The notes beneath the pieces were generated by a model that was given only the letters and a program-made list of their open reading frames with translations, made no database searches and was not told where the DNA came from. Shown here in pieces: positions 1 to 5,487 of a stretch of 6,307 nucleotides of DNA; within the stretch, counting starts at the first letter, position 1, and the number at the start of each line of letters is the position of its first letter. This DNA is from FEN-987 sp035524675 (GTDB lineage Archaea; Thermoproteota; Bathyarchaeia; 40CM-2-53-6). A program made the position numbers and the translations under genes. Location of the stretch: contig DATKOK010000048.1 of assembly GCA_035524675.1 (NCBI GenBank), positions 1 to 6,307 of the forward strand. Reading direction: 5' to 3'.

Positions 1-238
1 ACTTTGCTTCCCATTTTTCTAGCACGCGAGTTGAATACATTCTGAGTGCCTTTTCGCTTTCGATGCCGGTACCGTATTCCATGATGCGCCCGATCACTTT
101 CTCCCGTTCGTCGTATTCCTTCTGCAGCCGCTCAATATGCATCCTCAGTCTTTTCTCGTCTTTGGCATAGTCCTCGAATGGGAGCCACTGTTCGAGTGTC
201 TCCATTTCGCGTTCCATCTCTTTTCCACTTGGTTTCAT
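1..238 (-). CDS. Unrecognised charged, helix-rich protein, C-terminus beyond the left edge
   Basis: The minus strand is open from an ATG at 238-236 to the window edge, giving 79 residues with no stop. A GGTGA ribosome binding site (248-244, minus strand) lies 5 bases before the ATG, which supports this start. The visible protein begins MKPSGKEMEREMETLEQW and is rich in Glu, Lys and Arg. Its long amphipathic stretch (roughly residues 20-50) could be helical or coiled-coil. No signal peptide, membrane segment or cysteine is visible, so it is probably cytoplasmic. I do not recognise the family. It is divergent from the HdeD gene. The TATA-like box at 275-283 reads AATATAATT on this strand and lies 37-45 bases before the ATG, so the intergenic region may serve both directions. 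The reading frame and ribosome binding site make the gene likely; its function is unknown. Confidence 0.72.
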   Translation of the reverse strand, partial: MKPSGKEMEREMETLEQWLPFEDYAKDEKRLRMHIERLQKEYDEREKVIGRIMEYGTGIESEKALRMYSTRVLEKWEAK

Positions 239-274
239 TTTATTCACCAAGGGGGAATAAGGTGAAAATGGCTG

Positions 275-343
275 AATTATATTGTACGTTCGCGGAGTGT
301 CACAAAAGATCACAAAAGAGACTCAGGGCTTAAGACCCCAAAG
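275..343 (+). promoter_or_regulatory. Duplicated promoter/operator element, copy 1 (upstream of hdeD-like gene)
   Basis: This stretch is repeated at 2053-2119. The first 42 bases (275-316 against 2053-2094) differ at one position; the rest matches more loosely with a 2-base gap. It opens with a TATA-like AATTATATT (275-283). Assuming archaeal spacing, transcription would start near 305. That point falls inside a tandem direct repeat of TCACAAAAGA (300-309 and 310-319), an operator-like arrangement with a one-helical-turn period. The element starts exactly 100 bp before the TTG start of the HdeD gene. The match fades before the coding sequence, which argues for regulatory DNA and not duplicated coding sequence. 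The promoter role is inferred. Confidence 0.72.
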
Positions 344-362
344 CGATGGTATCCATGCTATA

Positions 363-368
363 AGGTGG
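363..368 (+). promoter_or_regulatory. Ribosome binding site deciding the HdeD start
   Basis: AGGTGG lies 6 bases before the TTG at 375. The longer frame beginning with TTG at 282 would start inside the TATA-like box of the duplicated promoter and has no such site, so 375 is preferred. Confidence 0.65.
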
Positions 369-374
369 ATTTAC

Positions 375-908
375 TTGGAAACAATCAAACAACCAGGTTG
401 GCTTAGAGGTTTAGAAATAGTAACCGGCGTGCTGGTCCTGATGTTTGGAGTTCTGGTGCTTATCTTTCCGAGCTTTGGTGTAGCGACTCTCATTATCCTT
501 CTCTCATTCGGTCTTATCTTTGCTGGGATCAGGGCTATTTCACTAGCGGGCTACAGCCGTCTTTCCAAAGGTTTGAGGGTAGTGAGCGTGATAGCAGGAA
601 TAATTTCTCTGATACTTGCGCTGATGGTTTTGCTATTCGTAGGTTATGGCGTCCTAACTTTGATCATATTCGTATCTTATGGCTTGATAGTATATGGATT
701 CAGCAGAATCTTCCTTGGCTACGCGCTCAAGAAGGCGGGTTGGTTTAGAGGTTTGATGACTGCTGTGGGTGTGCTGGATATCATTCTATCGGTTATTGTG
801 CTCGCTCTTCCCGGCCTAGCGTTGCTGACGCTGGCTATCATCCTGGCGCTGGTCATGCTCATGAGCGGAGCCGAGAGTATCGTCTCCGGGATAGTTGGGC
901 ATACATAA
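375..908 (+). CDS. HdeD/DUF308 family six-helix membrane protein
   Basis: The product is a 177-residue, very hydrophobic protein of the HdeD (DUF308) family, placed in the cytoplasmic membrane. In E. coli HdeD is linked to acid resistance at high cell density; the molecular activity of the family is unknown. Three units of about 57 residues, each a helix pair, repeat through the protein. They begin near residue 8 (GWLRGLEIVTG), residue 66 (GLRVVSVIAG) and residue 122 (GWFRGLMTAVG), and each pair is joined by a short Pro/Gly turn. Predicted helices lie at about 14-31, 36-57, 68-88, 92-115, 125-145 and 148-173. I chose TTG at 375, with AGGTGG 6 bases upstream, because the open frame further up runs through the repeated promoter. 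The next gene starts 106 bases downstream with no clear terminator between, so the two may be co-transcribed. Family assignment is firm; a stress role is inferred. Confidence 0.88.
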   Translation: METIKQPGWLRGLEIVTGVLVLMFGVLVLIFPSFGVATLIILLSFGLIFAGIRAISLAGYSRLSKGLRVVSVIAGIISLILALMVLLFVGYGVLTLIIFVSYGLIVYGFSRIFLGYALKKAGWFRGLMTAVGVLDIILSVIVLALPGLALLTLAIILALVMLMSGAESIVSGIVGHT

Positions 909-999
909 CGGAGATCATGTGAAAGCGAGCACGTTGTGACTCAAAGTGAACATCACAGTTAAACCCAGTCGATTGACATAACTCTCAAGATAACTAAAC

Positions 1000-1007
1000 G
1001 GAGGTGA
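1000..1007 (+). promoter_or_regulatory. Strong ribosome binding site for the DUF1269 gene
   Basis: GGAGGTGA matches the 16S rRNA tail very well and ends 7 bases before the TTG at 1015. It favours TTG over the in-frame ATG at 1024, which would be 16 bases away. Confidence 0.75.
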
Positions 1008-1014
1008 ATGTAAT

Positions 1015-1506
1015 TTGACAGATATGGTTGTACTTGCATTTGAAAGTGAAAACGGAGCGGATCAGGGAAGACAGAAATTGATAGAACTGAACAATCAGTA
1101 CGTGCTTAATCTTGTTGATGCGGTTGAGGTTGTTCGTCATGCGGATGGGAAGATTAAGGTCAAGAACATTCGGAACCTGACCGGTATCGGAGCAATGGGT
1201 GGAGCGTTCTGGGGACTAATCTTCGGCCTTCTGTTCTTCGTGCCTTTATTCGGGGTCGCTGTCGGAGCAGTATCAGGTGCTATTGCGGGGCATTTCACTC
1301 ACTTCGGGGTTAGCAAGGATTTCTTGAAGCAGATTGAGGATTCAGTAACACCGGGAACTTCGGCTCTCGCCATCATAGCCGGCAACGTTACCGTCGACAA
1401 GGCGGTTCAGGCACTGAGCACTCTTCATCCGAAAGTTATTCGCAGCTCTCTATCTAACGAGCAAGAAGCAAAACTCAACGAAGCCTTCGGTGCACACACC
1501 AAGTAA
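1015..1506 (+). CDS. DUF1269 family membrane-associated protein
   Basis: This 163-residue protein matches the DUF1269 pattern from end to end. It has an N-terminal strand (VVLAFESE, residues 5-12), then LVDAVEVVRHADGKIKVK (33-50). A glycine-rich hydrophobic hairpin follows at about 56-92 (GIGAMGGAFWGL, then FVPLFGVAVGAVSGAIAG). After it come a GVSKDFLKQI helix, the conserved PGTSAL turn (113-118) and a C-terminal alpha/beta part containing SSLS (144-147). The glycine spacing in the hydrophobic hairpin suggests close helix packing and membrane insertion. Biochemical function is unknown; members often sit near stress genes. Translation starts at TTG, supported by GGAGGTGA. The gene follows the HdeD gene by 106 bp and ends just before a hairpin with a T-tract, so the pair could form one transcription unit. 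A TGTGACTCAAAG sequence at 935-946 resembles the core of the duplicated promoter. Confidence 0.9.
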   Translation: MTDMVVLAFESENGADQGRQKLIELNNQYVLNLVDAVEVVRHADGKIKVKNIRNLTGIGAMGGAFWGLIFGLLFFVPLFGVAVGAVSGAIAGHFTHFGVSKDFLKQIEDSVTPGTSALAIIAGNVTVDKAVQALSTLHPKVIRSSLSNEQEAKLNEAFGAHTK

Positions 1507-1526
1507 ACCGACCATGAAAATCTGAG

Positions 1527-1565
1527 GCCCGGGAAGACTGGTTTTCCTGGGTACAATTTTCTTTT
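1527..1565 (+). terminator. Hairpin plus T-tract terminator after the DUF1269 gene
   Basis: CCCGGGAA (1528-1535) pairs with TTCCTGGG (1544-1551) across an 8-base loop, with a single G-T wobble; an outer G-T pair at 1527/1552 is possible. The sequence TTTTCTTTT follows at 1557-1565. It begins 21 bases after the stop codon, between convergent genes. In archaea the T-rich tract alone may terminate. The reverse strand has a similar hairpin but a weaker T-run, so it may act partly in both directions. Confidence 0.72.
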
Positions 1566-1578
1566 AGCCCGCGTTGGT

Positions 1579-1983
1579 CTATATTCGACGTTCTAACATG
1601 TGCAACCATTTGGGAGCATCCACGTATCGGAGAATACGAAGTTTCACTTCACCGTAGTTCTTCCCCTTAAAACTCCGGTCGTTCTTCTTCGTTGCTCTCC
1701 ACCTCATTTCAGCAAAGCCTTCAGAATACGAGACGTAGGGCATAAGCTTCCATCCCTTATACGTAAAGCGACGTTTCGAGAGCTCCTTCACATGTTCTTC
1801 GACATGATCGTTAAGCTCCTTCACCACTTGTCGTTCTCGTTCTCTCTGCTCAGGTGTCATCCTATAATGGCGATCATGTACTCCAAAGAGTCCGGCTGCT
1901 CCGCATACGCATTCAGCTGCGGCGGCAGCCCCACATGCTCCAGCCGCACATCCGGCTCCGCATACGCATTCATCGCTCGGCAT
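1579..1983 (-). CDS. Unrecognised protein with a Cys/Gly/Ala-rich N-terminus
   Basis: The ATG at 1983 is preceded by GAGTGAT with 6-base spacing and gives 134 residues; a TTG at 1998 would add five residues but has no ribosome binding site. The first 35 residues are low in complexity and hold all six cysteines (residues 6, 8, 12, 17, 25, 27), in CVCGAGC and ECVCGAAG contexts separated by Gly/Ala. A charged helix follows (about 42-75, RMTPEQRERERQVVKELND), then a strand-rich basic C-terminus with YKGWKLMPYVSY and FAEMRWRATKK. There is no classical signal peptide or membrane helix. The clustered cysteines could bind metal or redox cofactors, as in metallothionein-like segments; this is inference, because no known spacing matches. 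The gene is divergent from the Usp gene and convergent with the DUF1269 gene. The plausible globular C-terminus supports real coding on this strand, although an opposite-strand frame overlaps it. Confidence 0.72.
   Translation of the reverse strand: MPSDECVCGAGCAAGACGAAAAAECVCGAAGLFGVHDRHYRMTPEQRERERQVVKELNDHVEEHVKELSKRRFTYKGWKLMPYVSYSEGFAEMRWRATKKNDRSFKGKNYGEVKLRILRYVDAPKWLHMLERRI
1898..1972 (-). repeat. 18-bp direct repeat within the cysteine-rich coding region
   Basis: GCTCCGCATACGCATTCA occurs at 1898-1915 and again at 1955-1972, 57 bp (19 codons) apart, both in frame. Each copy encodes the ECVCG block on the minus strand. The DNA identity, including synonymous positions, suggests a recent internal duplication of the cysteine unit. 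Confidence 0.85.
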
Positions 1984-1989
1984 TGCTTC

Positions 1990-1996
1990 ATCACTC
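1990..1996 (-). promoter_or_regulatory. Ribosome binding site deciding the start of the Cys-rich gene
   Basis: On the minus strand GAGTGAT (1996 to 1990) lies 6 bases before the ATG at 1983. It is a near match to the GAGGTGAT consensus. Nothing comparable precedes the alternative TTG at 1998. Confidence 0.5.
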
Positions 1997-2052
1997 AAAG
2001 GCTATCGTAAGCGAATAGTAGCACTTAGCCAAACGGTAAGGAATCTAACGGC

Positions 2053-2119
2053 AATTATATTGTACGTTCACGGAGTGTCACAAAAGATCACAAAGCGGAC
2101 TCAACTCTTAAACCCAAAG
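2053..2119 (+). promoter_or_regulatory. Duplicated promoter/operator element, copy 2 (upstream of usp)
   Basis: This is the second copy of the element at 275-343. It has the same TATA-like AATTATATT (2053-2061), TGTACGTTC, CGGAGTGTCAC and TCACAAAAGA (2078-2087), followed by a diverged second unit, TCACAAAGCG. The element starts exactly 100 bp before the ATG at 2153, the same distance as copy 1 to its gene. The TATA-like box also reads acceptably on the minus strand, 70-78 bases before the ATG of the Cys-rich gene, so divergent use is possible but less convincing. Conservation of sequence and spacing supports a shared regulatory site. Confidence 0.72.
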
Positions 2120-2139
2120 TTAGACCGCGGTTAGATGAT

Positions 2140-2146
2140 AGGATGG
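2140..2146 (+). promoter_or_regulatory. Ribosome binding site deciding the Usp start
   Basis: AGGATGG ends 6 bases before the ATG at 2153. The upstream in-frame ATG at 2135 has no good site, and starting there would add only MIGWFS, which is not typical of the family. Confidence 0.6.
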
Positions 2147-2152
2147 TTCAGT

Positions 2153-2617
2153 ATGAGTGAAAGGCTCGTTCCGATCTCGATTGGTAATATCTTGGTGGGA
2201 TTTGATGGTTCAGAGCATTCCAAGAAAGCGGCGGAGTTGAGTGTTGATTTAGCGGTCAAGTGGAATGCCGAACTCTACTTAATACATGTGCTTGAAGAGA
2301 AGGAGACTGTTCTTCCCGAAGCTTACAGGGAATATGCAAAGGTTGAGCACGTAGACCCTTCAGCCTACTTTGATTCAATCTATGAGTTTCTTCAACCAGT
2401 TGAAGATAGAGCTAGAGCTGCAGGAATAAAGAAGCTTGAGCGCATAAACGCTTGGGGACACCCCGCTGAGGAAATCCTAAAGGCCGCTCAGGAACACAAT
2501 GCGGATGTGATAATTCTGGGATGTCGGGGCCATGGAAAATTCCCGCGAGCGTTCCTAGGAGGCGTCGCCACGAAAGTGCTAACGCACGCGAACTGCAGCT
2601 GCATTATAGTCAAGTGA
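2153..2617 (+). CDS. Universal stress protein, UspA family
   Basis: This is a 154-residue single-domain universal stress protein, a Rossmann-like alpha/beta fold that usually dimerises in the cytoplasm. The first strand and loop read NILVGFDGSEHSKKAAELS (residues 12-30), with the Asp at 18 that contacts adenine in ATP-binding members. The C-terminal signature begins at residue 123: GCRG, nine residues, then GG, followed by VATKVLTHANCSCIIVK. ATP-binding members carry G-2X-G-9X-G-(S/T); here the last position is Gly (137), so nucleotide binding may be altered. The start at 2153 is chosen because of AGGATGG 6 bases upstream. The gene is divergent from the Cys-rich gene and preceded by copy 2 of the promoter shared with the HdeD gene, which suggests coordinated stress control. 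Family assignment is certain; the stress that induces it is not visible. Confidence 0.95.
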   Translation: MSERLVPISIGNILVGFDGSEHSKKAAELSVDLAVKWNAELYLIHVLEEKETVLPEAYREYAKVEHVDPSAYFDSIYEFLQPVEDRARAAGIKKLERINAWGHPAEEILKAAQEHNADVIILGCRGHGKFPRAFLGGVATKVLTHANCSCIIVK

Positions 2618-2829
2618 TAGGATTGGCAGGTTAGATCGCAAACTTTCGTGAGCACGAGCTCTAGAGAAGCAAAAGCGATGAATTCTTGGTCGATGTGAAG
2701 AAAGCCGCGAGCGATGAACATCAAAAACTCGAAGATTAGGGGTCCGCCTAGTGCCTAGACAATCCGTTCCTCACCGTTGGAATCGCTTCTTAACCCGGAT
2801 CATTGCTGGATGTCCTGAGTGTGTGTGGT

Positions 2830-2872
2830 TCGTCAATAAAGACGACACTATGTGACAAAGAATACGTGAGAC
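2830..2872 (+). promoter_or_regulatory. Candidate promoter/operator of the Mg2+ ATPase gene
   Basis: TCGTC and GACGA (2830-2834 and 2841-2845) form a perfect 5-bp inverted repeat around AATAAA, the only TATA-like sequence near here. TGTGACAAAG at 2851-2860 resembles the TGTCACAAAAG core of the duplicated promoter and begins 77 bp before the start codon. The cores upstream of the HdeD and Usp genes are also at 77 bp. Sequence support is modest. Confidence 0.35.
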
Positions 2873-2907
2873 TAGTTGCTTGGCTTCATGCACAACGATG
2901 GGCGCCT

Positions 2908-2916
2908 GAGGTGAGG
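2908..2916 (+). promoter_or_regulatory. Ribosome binding site of the Mg2+ ATPase gene
   Basis: GAGGTGAGG matches the anti-Shine-Dalgarno sequence strongly, 11 bases before the ATG at 2928. The spacing is a little long, but no nearer in-frame start exists and the protein N-terminus fits the family. Confidence 0.6.
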
Positions 2917-2927
2917 TTCCAGTAACA

Positions 2928-5414
2928 ATGAGTAGCGTCGCTGATGCTGCTCTCAGTGGGTTGACTCAGCAAGAAGCAGAGAAGCGTCTGGAGACATACG
3001 GCCCTAATGTTGTGGTTGGTAGCAGGACGAGATCCCGAATTTCGATGGTTCTGTCCTACTTCAAGAGTCCTTTAGTCATTATACTTGTGCTCGCGGGCAG
3101 TATTTCTGGTCTTACCGGAGATATTGTCGACGCGTCAATGATCTACTTGATCGTAAGTATGAGCGTGGTCCTTAGTTTCTATCAGGAGTCAAAGGCCGAG
3201 AACGCTGCGGCCGCCCTCAGCGCAAGAATCCACACAACTGCCACGGTGAACAGGGATGGACACAAGGTCGAGCTCTCCGTTTCCGAGATTGTTCCCGGTG
3301 ACGTGGTGTATTTGTCGGCTGGGGACATGGTTCCTGCTGATGGCACAGTGGTGTCGGTTAAGGACCTGTTCGTTGATCAAGCAGCGCTGACCGGTGAATC
3401 GTTCCCTGTTGAAAAAGGCGCGGCACCAGACAATGTAGCGAAGGAAGAGCTCGACCGTAGAGACTTGGCGTTCATGGGGACGTCGGTTGTCAGCGGAACC
3501 GCCACGATGATGGTTACCAAAACGGGCAGCGCGACTGCTTACGGGAAGATAGCGAAGGAACTCGAGGGTCGAGAGCCTGACACTGAATTTGATAGGGGGC
3601 TTAGAAGGTTCGGCTACCTCATCATGCGGGTTACCGTCCTCCTCGTTGTCTTTGTCTTCTTCATCAACGCTCTGTTCAAGCGTGACATCCTTACCTCTCT
3701 GGAGTTCTCGGTTGCCCTAGCAGTGGGTCTTACGCCTGAACTGCTTCCGATGATAGTTACGATAAACCTGGCCAAGGGTGCCATGGACATGGCGGCCAAA
3801 GGGGTGATAGTCAGGAAACTATCGTCCATACAGAATTTCGGAAGCATGGACACTCTCTGTACGGACAAAACCGGCACCCTAACTCAGAATGTCGTAGACT
3901 TGACCTCGCACCTCGGCGTCAACGGCAAAGAGGACGACAGCATTCTGCTGATGGCACAACTCAACAGTAGTTTTCAGTTCGGAGTGCGGACGCCCTTAGA
4001 CGACGCTATACTCAAGCACCAACCATTGGACCTAACAAAATATACGCGGGTTGACGAAATTCCGTTCGATTCTGTTCGGCGGAGAGCCTCCGTAATTGTA
4101 AGTGACGGAAGCAGGACGCTCTTGGTCTCCAAGGGCGCCACTCTGGAAATGCTAAGCGCATGCAGCCTATACCAAGACGATAGCCAGCAGCTTCCGTTAA
4201 CCGACGAGATCAGGAACAACATACGCGCCGAATACGAAGAAATGAGCAAGGAAGGAAGACGCATACTCGCCGTAGCAACTAGGCAGGTCGAAAAGTCGTC
4301 GTCCTACACCGTCAAGGACGAAACAGGCATGGTCTTTGTCGGCATGATAACTTTCACGGACCCGCCAAAGCAGACGGCAACTGTCTCGCTGCGTATGCTG
4401 AAGGACTCGGGAATAGTTCTGAAGATTTTGACAGGCGACAATGAGTTTGTGGCAAGACACCTCTGCGAGACACTCAACATCAAAGTCGACGGTGTAGTAA
4501 CTGGGGACGAGCTTGTGCAGATTAGCGATTCAGCGCTGCAGAGAATCGTTGAGGAGACGAACATTTTTGCTCGCGTCACACCCGATCAGAAGAACCGCAT
4601 TATGATAGCCCTTCACAAGAACGGGCATGTGGTTGGTTTCTTGGGAGATGGAATAAACGACGCGGCAAGCATAAGAAGTGCCGATGTGGGCATATCGGTC
4701 GATAACGCCGTAGACGTAGCCAAGGCCGCAGCGGACATTATTCTCCTGCAAAATGATCTGACCGTCCTAGCCCAAGGAGTTCAGGAAGGGAGAAAGACGA
4801 TGGGAAACTCGATGAAATACGTCATGATGGGCACGAGCTCTAACTTCGGTAACATGTTCAGCGCAGCTGGAGCGAGTCTATTCCTACCATTTCTGCCGAT
4901 GTTACCGTCGCAGATCCTACTTAACAACCTCCTTTACGATATTTCCGAGTTAACGATTCCAACAGACAACGTCGACGCCGACTACATGGAGAAACCGCGC
5001 CGGTGGGACATGCATTTCGTGCGGCAATTCATGGTCTTCTTCGGCCCGGTGAGCTCGATATTCGACTACCTGACCTTCGGAGTCATGCTATTTGTATTCC
5101 ACGCCCCAGCACCACTCTTCCAAACAGCGTGGTTTCTTGAATCTATAAGCACCCAGTCGCTCGTTATTTTCGTCATCAGAACCCGACACACCCCATTCTG
5201 GAAAAGCCATGCAAGCAAGCCGTTGATCTTTAGCACTCTAGCCACTGTGACCGTACCGATGCTACTGCCATTCACCCCAATAGGGGGGCTACTGGGCCTC
5301 GTGATTCCCCCGCCCACTTTCTACCTGGTTCTAGCGGTATTCATAATCGTTTATCTCGCACTAGTCGAGTTGCTGAAGAATTTCTTCTACCGAAGAATCA
5401 ACCCCGAATCCTAG
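2928..5414 (+). CDS. mgtA: Magnesium-transporting P-type ATPase, P3B (MgtA/MgtB) type
   Basis: This complete 828-residue P-type ATPase is expected to import Mg2+ across the cytoplasmic membrane using ATP. The N-terminus has the cation-ATPase motif GLTQQEAEKRLETYGPN, then two helices (about 43-85). The actuator domain carries LTGES at 154-158. Helix M4 has VGLTPELLP (266-274), typical of P3B pumps and unlike the PEGL of P2 Ca2+ pumps. It leads into IQNFGSMDTLCTDKTGTLT with the phosphorylated Asp at 313. KGA at 402-404 marks the nucleotide-binding domain, LTGDN is at 501-505 and GDGIND at 573-578. LPSQILLNNLLYDISELTIPTDNVD begins the C-terminal six-helix block. All catalytic motifs are intact. 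It is slightly shorter than the bacterial proteins (about 850-900), mainly at the N-terminus. It is a single gene, convergent with the HMA-like gene. The Mg2+ specificity comes from family similarity, not from direct evidence. Confidence 0.93.
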   Translation: MSSVADAALSGLTQQEAEKRLETYGPNVVVGSRTRSRISMVLSYFKSPLVIILVLAGSISGLTGDIVDASMIYLIVSMSVVLSFYQESKAENAAAALSARIHTTATVNRDGHKVELSVSEIVPGDVVYLSAGDMVPADGTVVSVKDLFVDQAALTGESFPVEKGAAPDNVAKEELDRRDLAFMGTSVVSGTATMMVTKTGSATAYGKIAKELEGREPDTEFDRGLRRFGYLIMRVTVLLVVFVFFINALFKRDILTSLEFSVALAVGLTPELLPMIVTINLAKGAMDMAAKGVIVRKLSSIQNFGSMDTLCTDKTGTLTQNVVDLTSHLGVNGKEDDSILLMAQLNSSFQFGVRTPLDDAILKHQPLDLTKYTRVDEIPFDSVRRRASVIVSDGSRTLLVSKGATLEMLSACSLYQDDSQQLPLTDEIRNNIRAEYEEMSKEGRRILAVATRQVEKSSSYTVKDETGMVFVGMITFTDPPKQTATVSLRMLKDSGIVLKILTGDNEFVARHLCETLNIKVDGVVTGDELVQISDSALQRIVEETNIFARVTPDQKNRIMIALHKNGHVVGFLGDGINDAASIRSADVGISVDNAVDVAKAAADIILLQNDLTVLAQGVQEGRKTMGNSMKYVMMGTSSNFGNMFSAAGASLFLPFLPMLPSQILLNNLLYDISELTIPTDNVDADYMEKPRRWDMHFVRQFMVFFGPVSSIFDYLTFGVMLFVFHAPAPLFQTAWFLESISTQSLVIFVIRTRHTPFWKSHASKPLIFSTLATVTVPMLLPFTPIGGLLGLVIPPPTFYLVLAVFIIVYLALVELLKNFFYRRINPES

Positions 5415-5487
5415 TGAAAGCGTGTGAGGTGCGAGAAATCAAAGACAGAGTTCAATCGCTATTCTTTGCGAAACACTGACGGTGATC

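Larger units (their letters stand above)
2618..2927. other. 310-bp intergenic region between usp and the Mg2+ ATPase gene
   Basis: No complete gene or RNA gene is seen. A short open stretch at 2677-2739 ends in a stop and has a coding-like, charged translation, but no supported start. The right third holds candidate promoter elements for the ATPase gene: an inverted repeat around AATAAA (2830-2845), a TGTGACAAAG core (2851-2860) and a ribosome binding site (2908-2916). No T-rich terminator is evident after the usp gene. Confidence 0.5.

Noticed and set aside
326..338. Possible leader hairpin GGG-CTTAAGA-CCC in the HdeD transcript
   Set aside because: The stem is 3 bp and is not preserved in the second copy of the element, so an RNA switch is not supported.
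1600..2010. Plus-strand open frame of 136 codons opposite the Cys-rich gene
   Set aside because: It has no ribosome binding site and its translation is an unstructured mix. It starts within 100 bp of the terminator and overlaps the minus-strand gene completely. The minus-strand product has a plausible domain structure and a ribosome binding site.
2488..2724. Minus-strand open frame overlapping the end of the usp gene
   Set aside because: It overlaps the conserved C-terminal signature of the universal stress protein and has no ribosome binding site or recognisable product.
2677..2739. Short open stretch with coding-like translation (DEFLVDVKKAASDEHQ and a stop)
   Set aside because: It is open for only about 25 codons, has no supported start, and the neighbouring frame is closed. 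It could be the tail of a decayed gene, but chance is as likely.
2740..2830. G/C-rich intergenic stretch checked for a tRNA or structured RNA
   Set aside because: No GGTTCGAATCC-like T-arm, no acceptor stem and no CCA-like end could be found.
3189..5317. Several minus-strand open frames of 63-96 codons inside the ATPase gene
   Set aside because: They lie within an intact, fully conserved P-type ATPase gene and have implausible translations; they are antisense shadows.
5456..5471. TCGC/GCGA inverted repeat after the ATPase gene as a terminator
   Set aside because: The stem is only 4 bp and no T-tract follows, so it is not supportable as a terminator.
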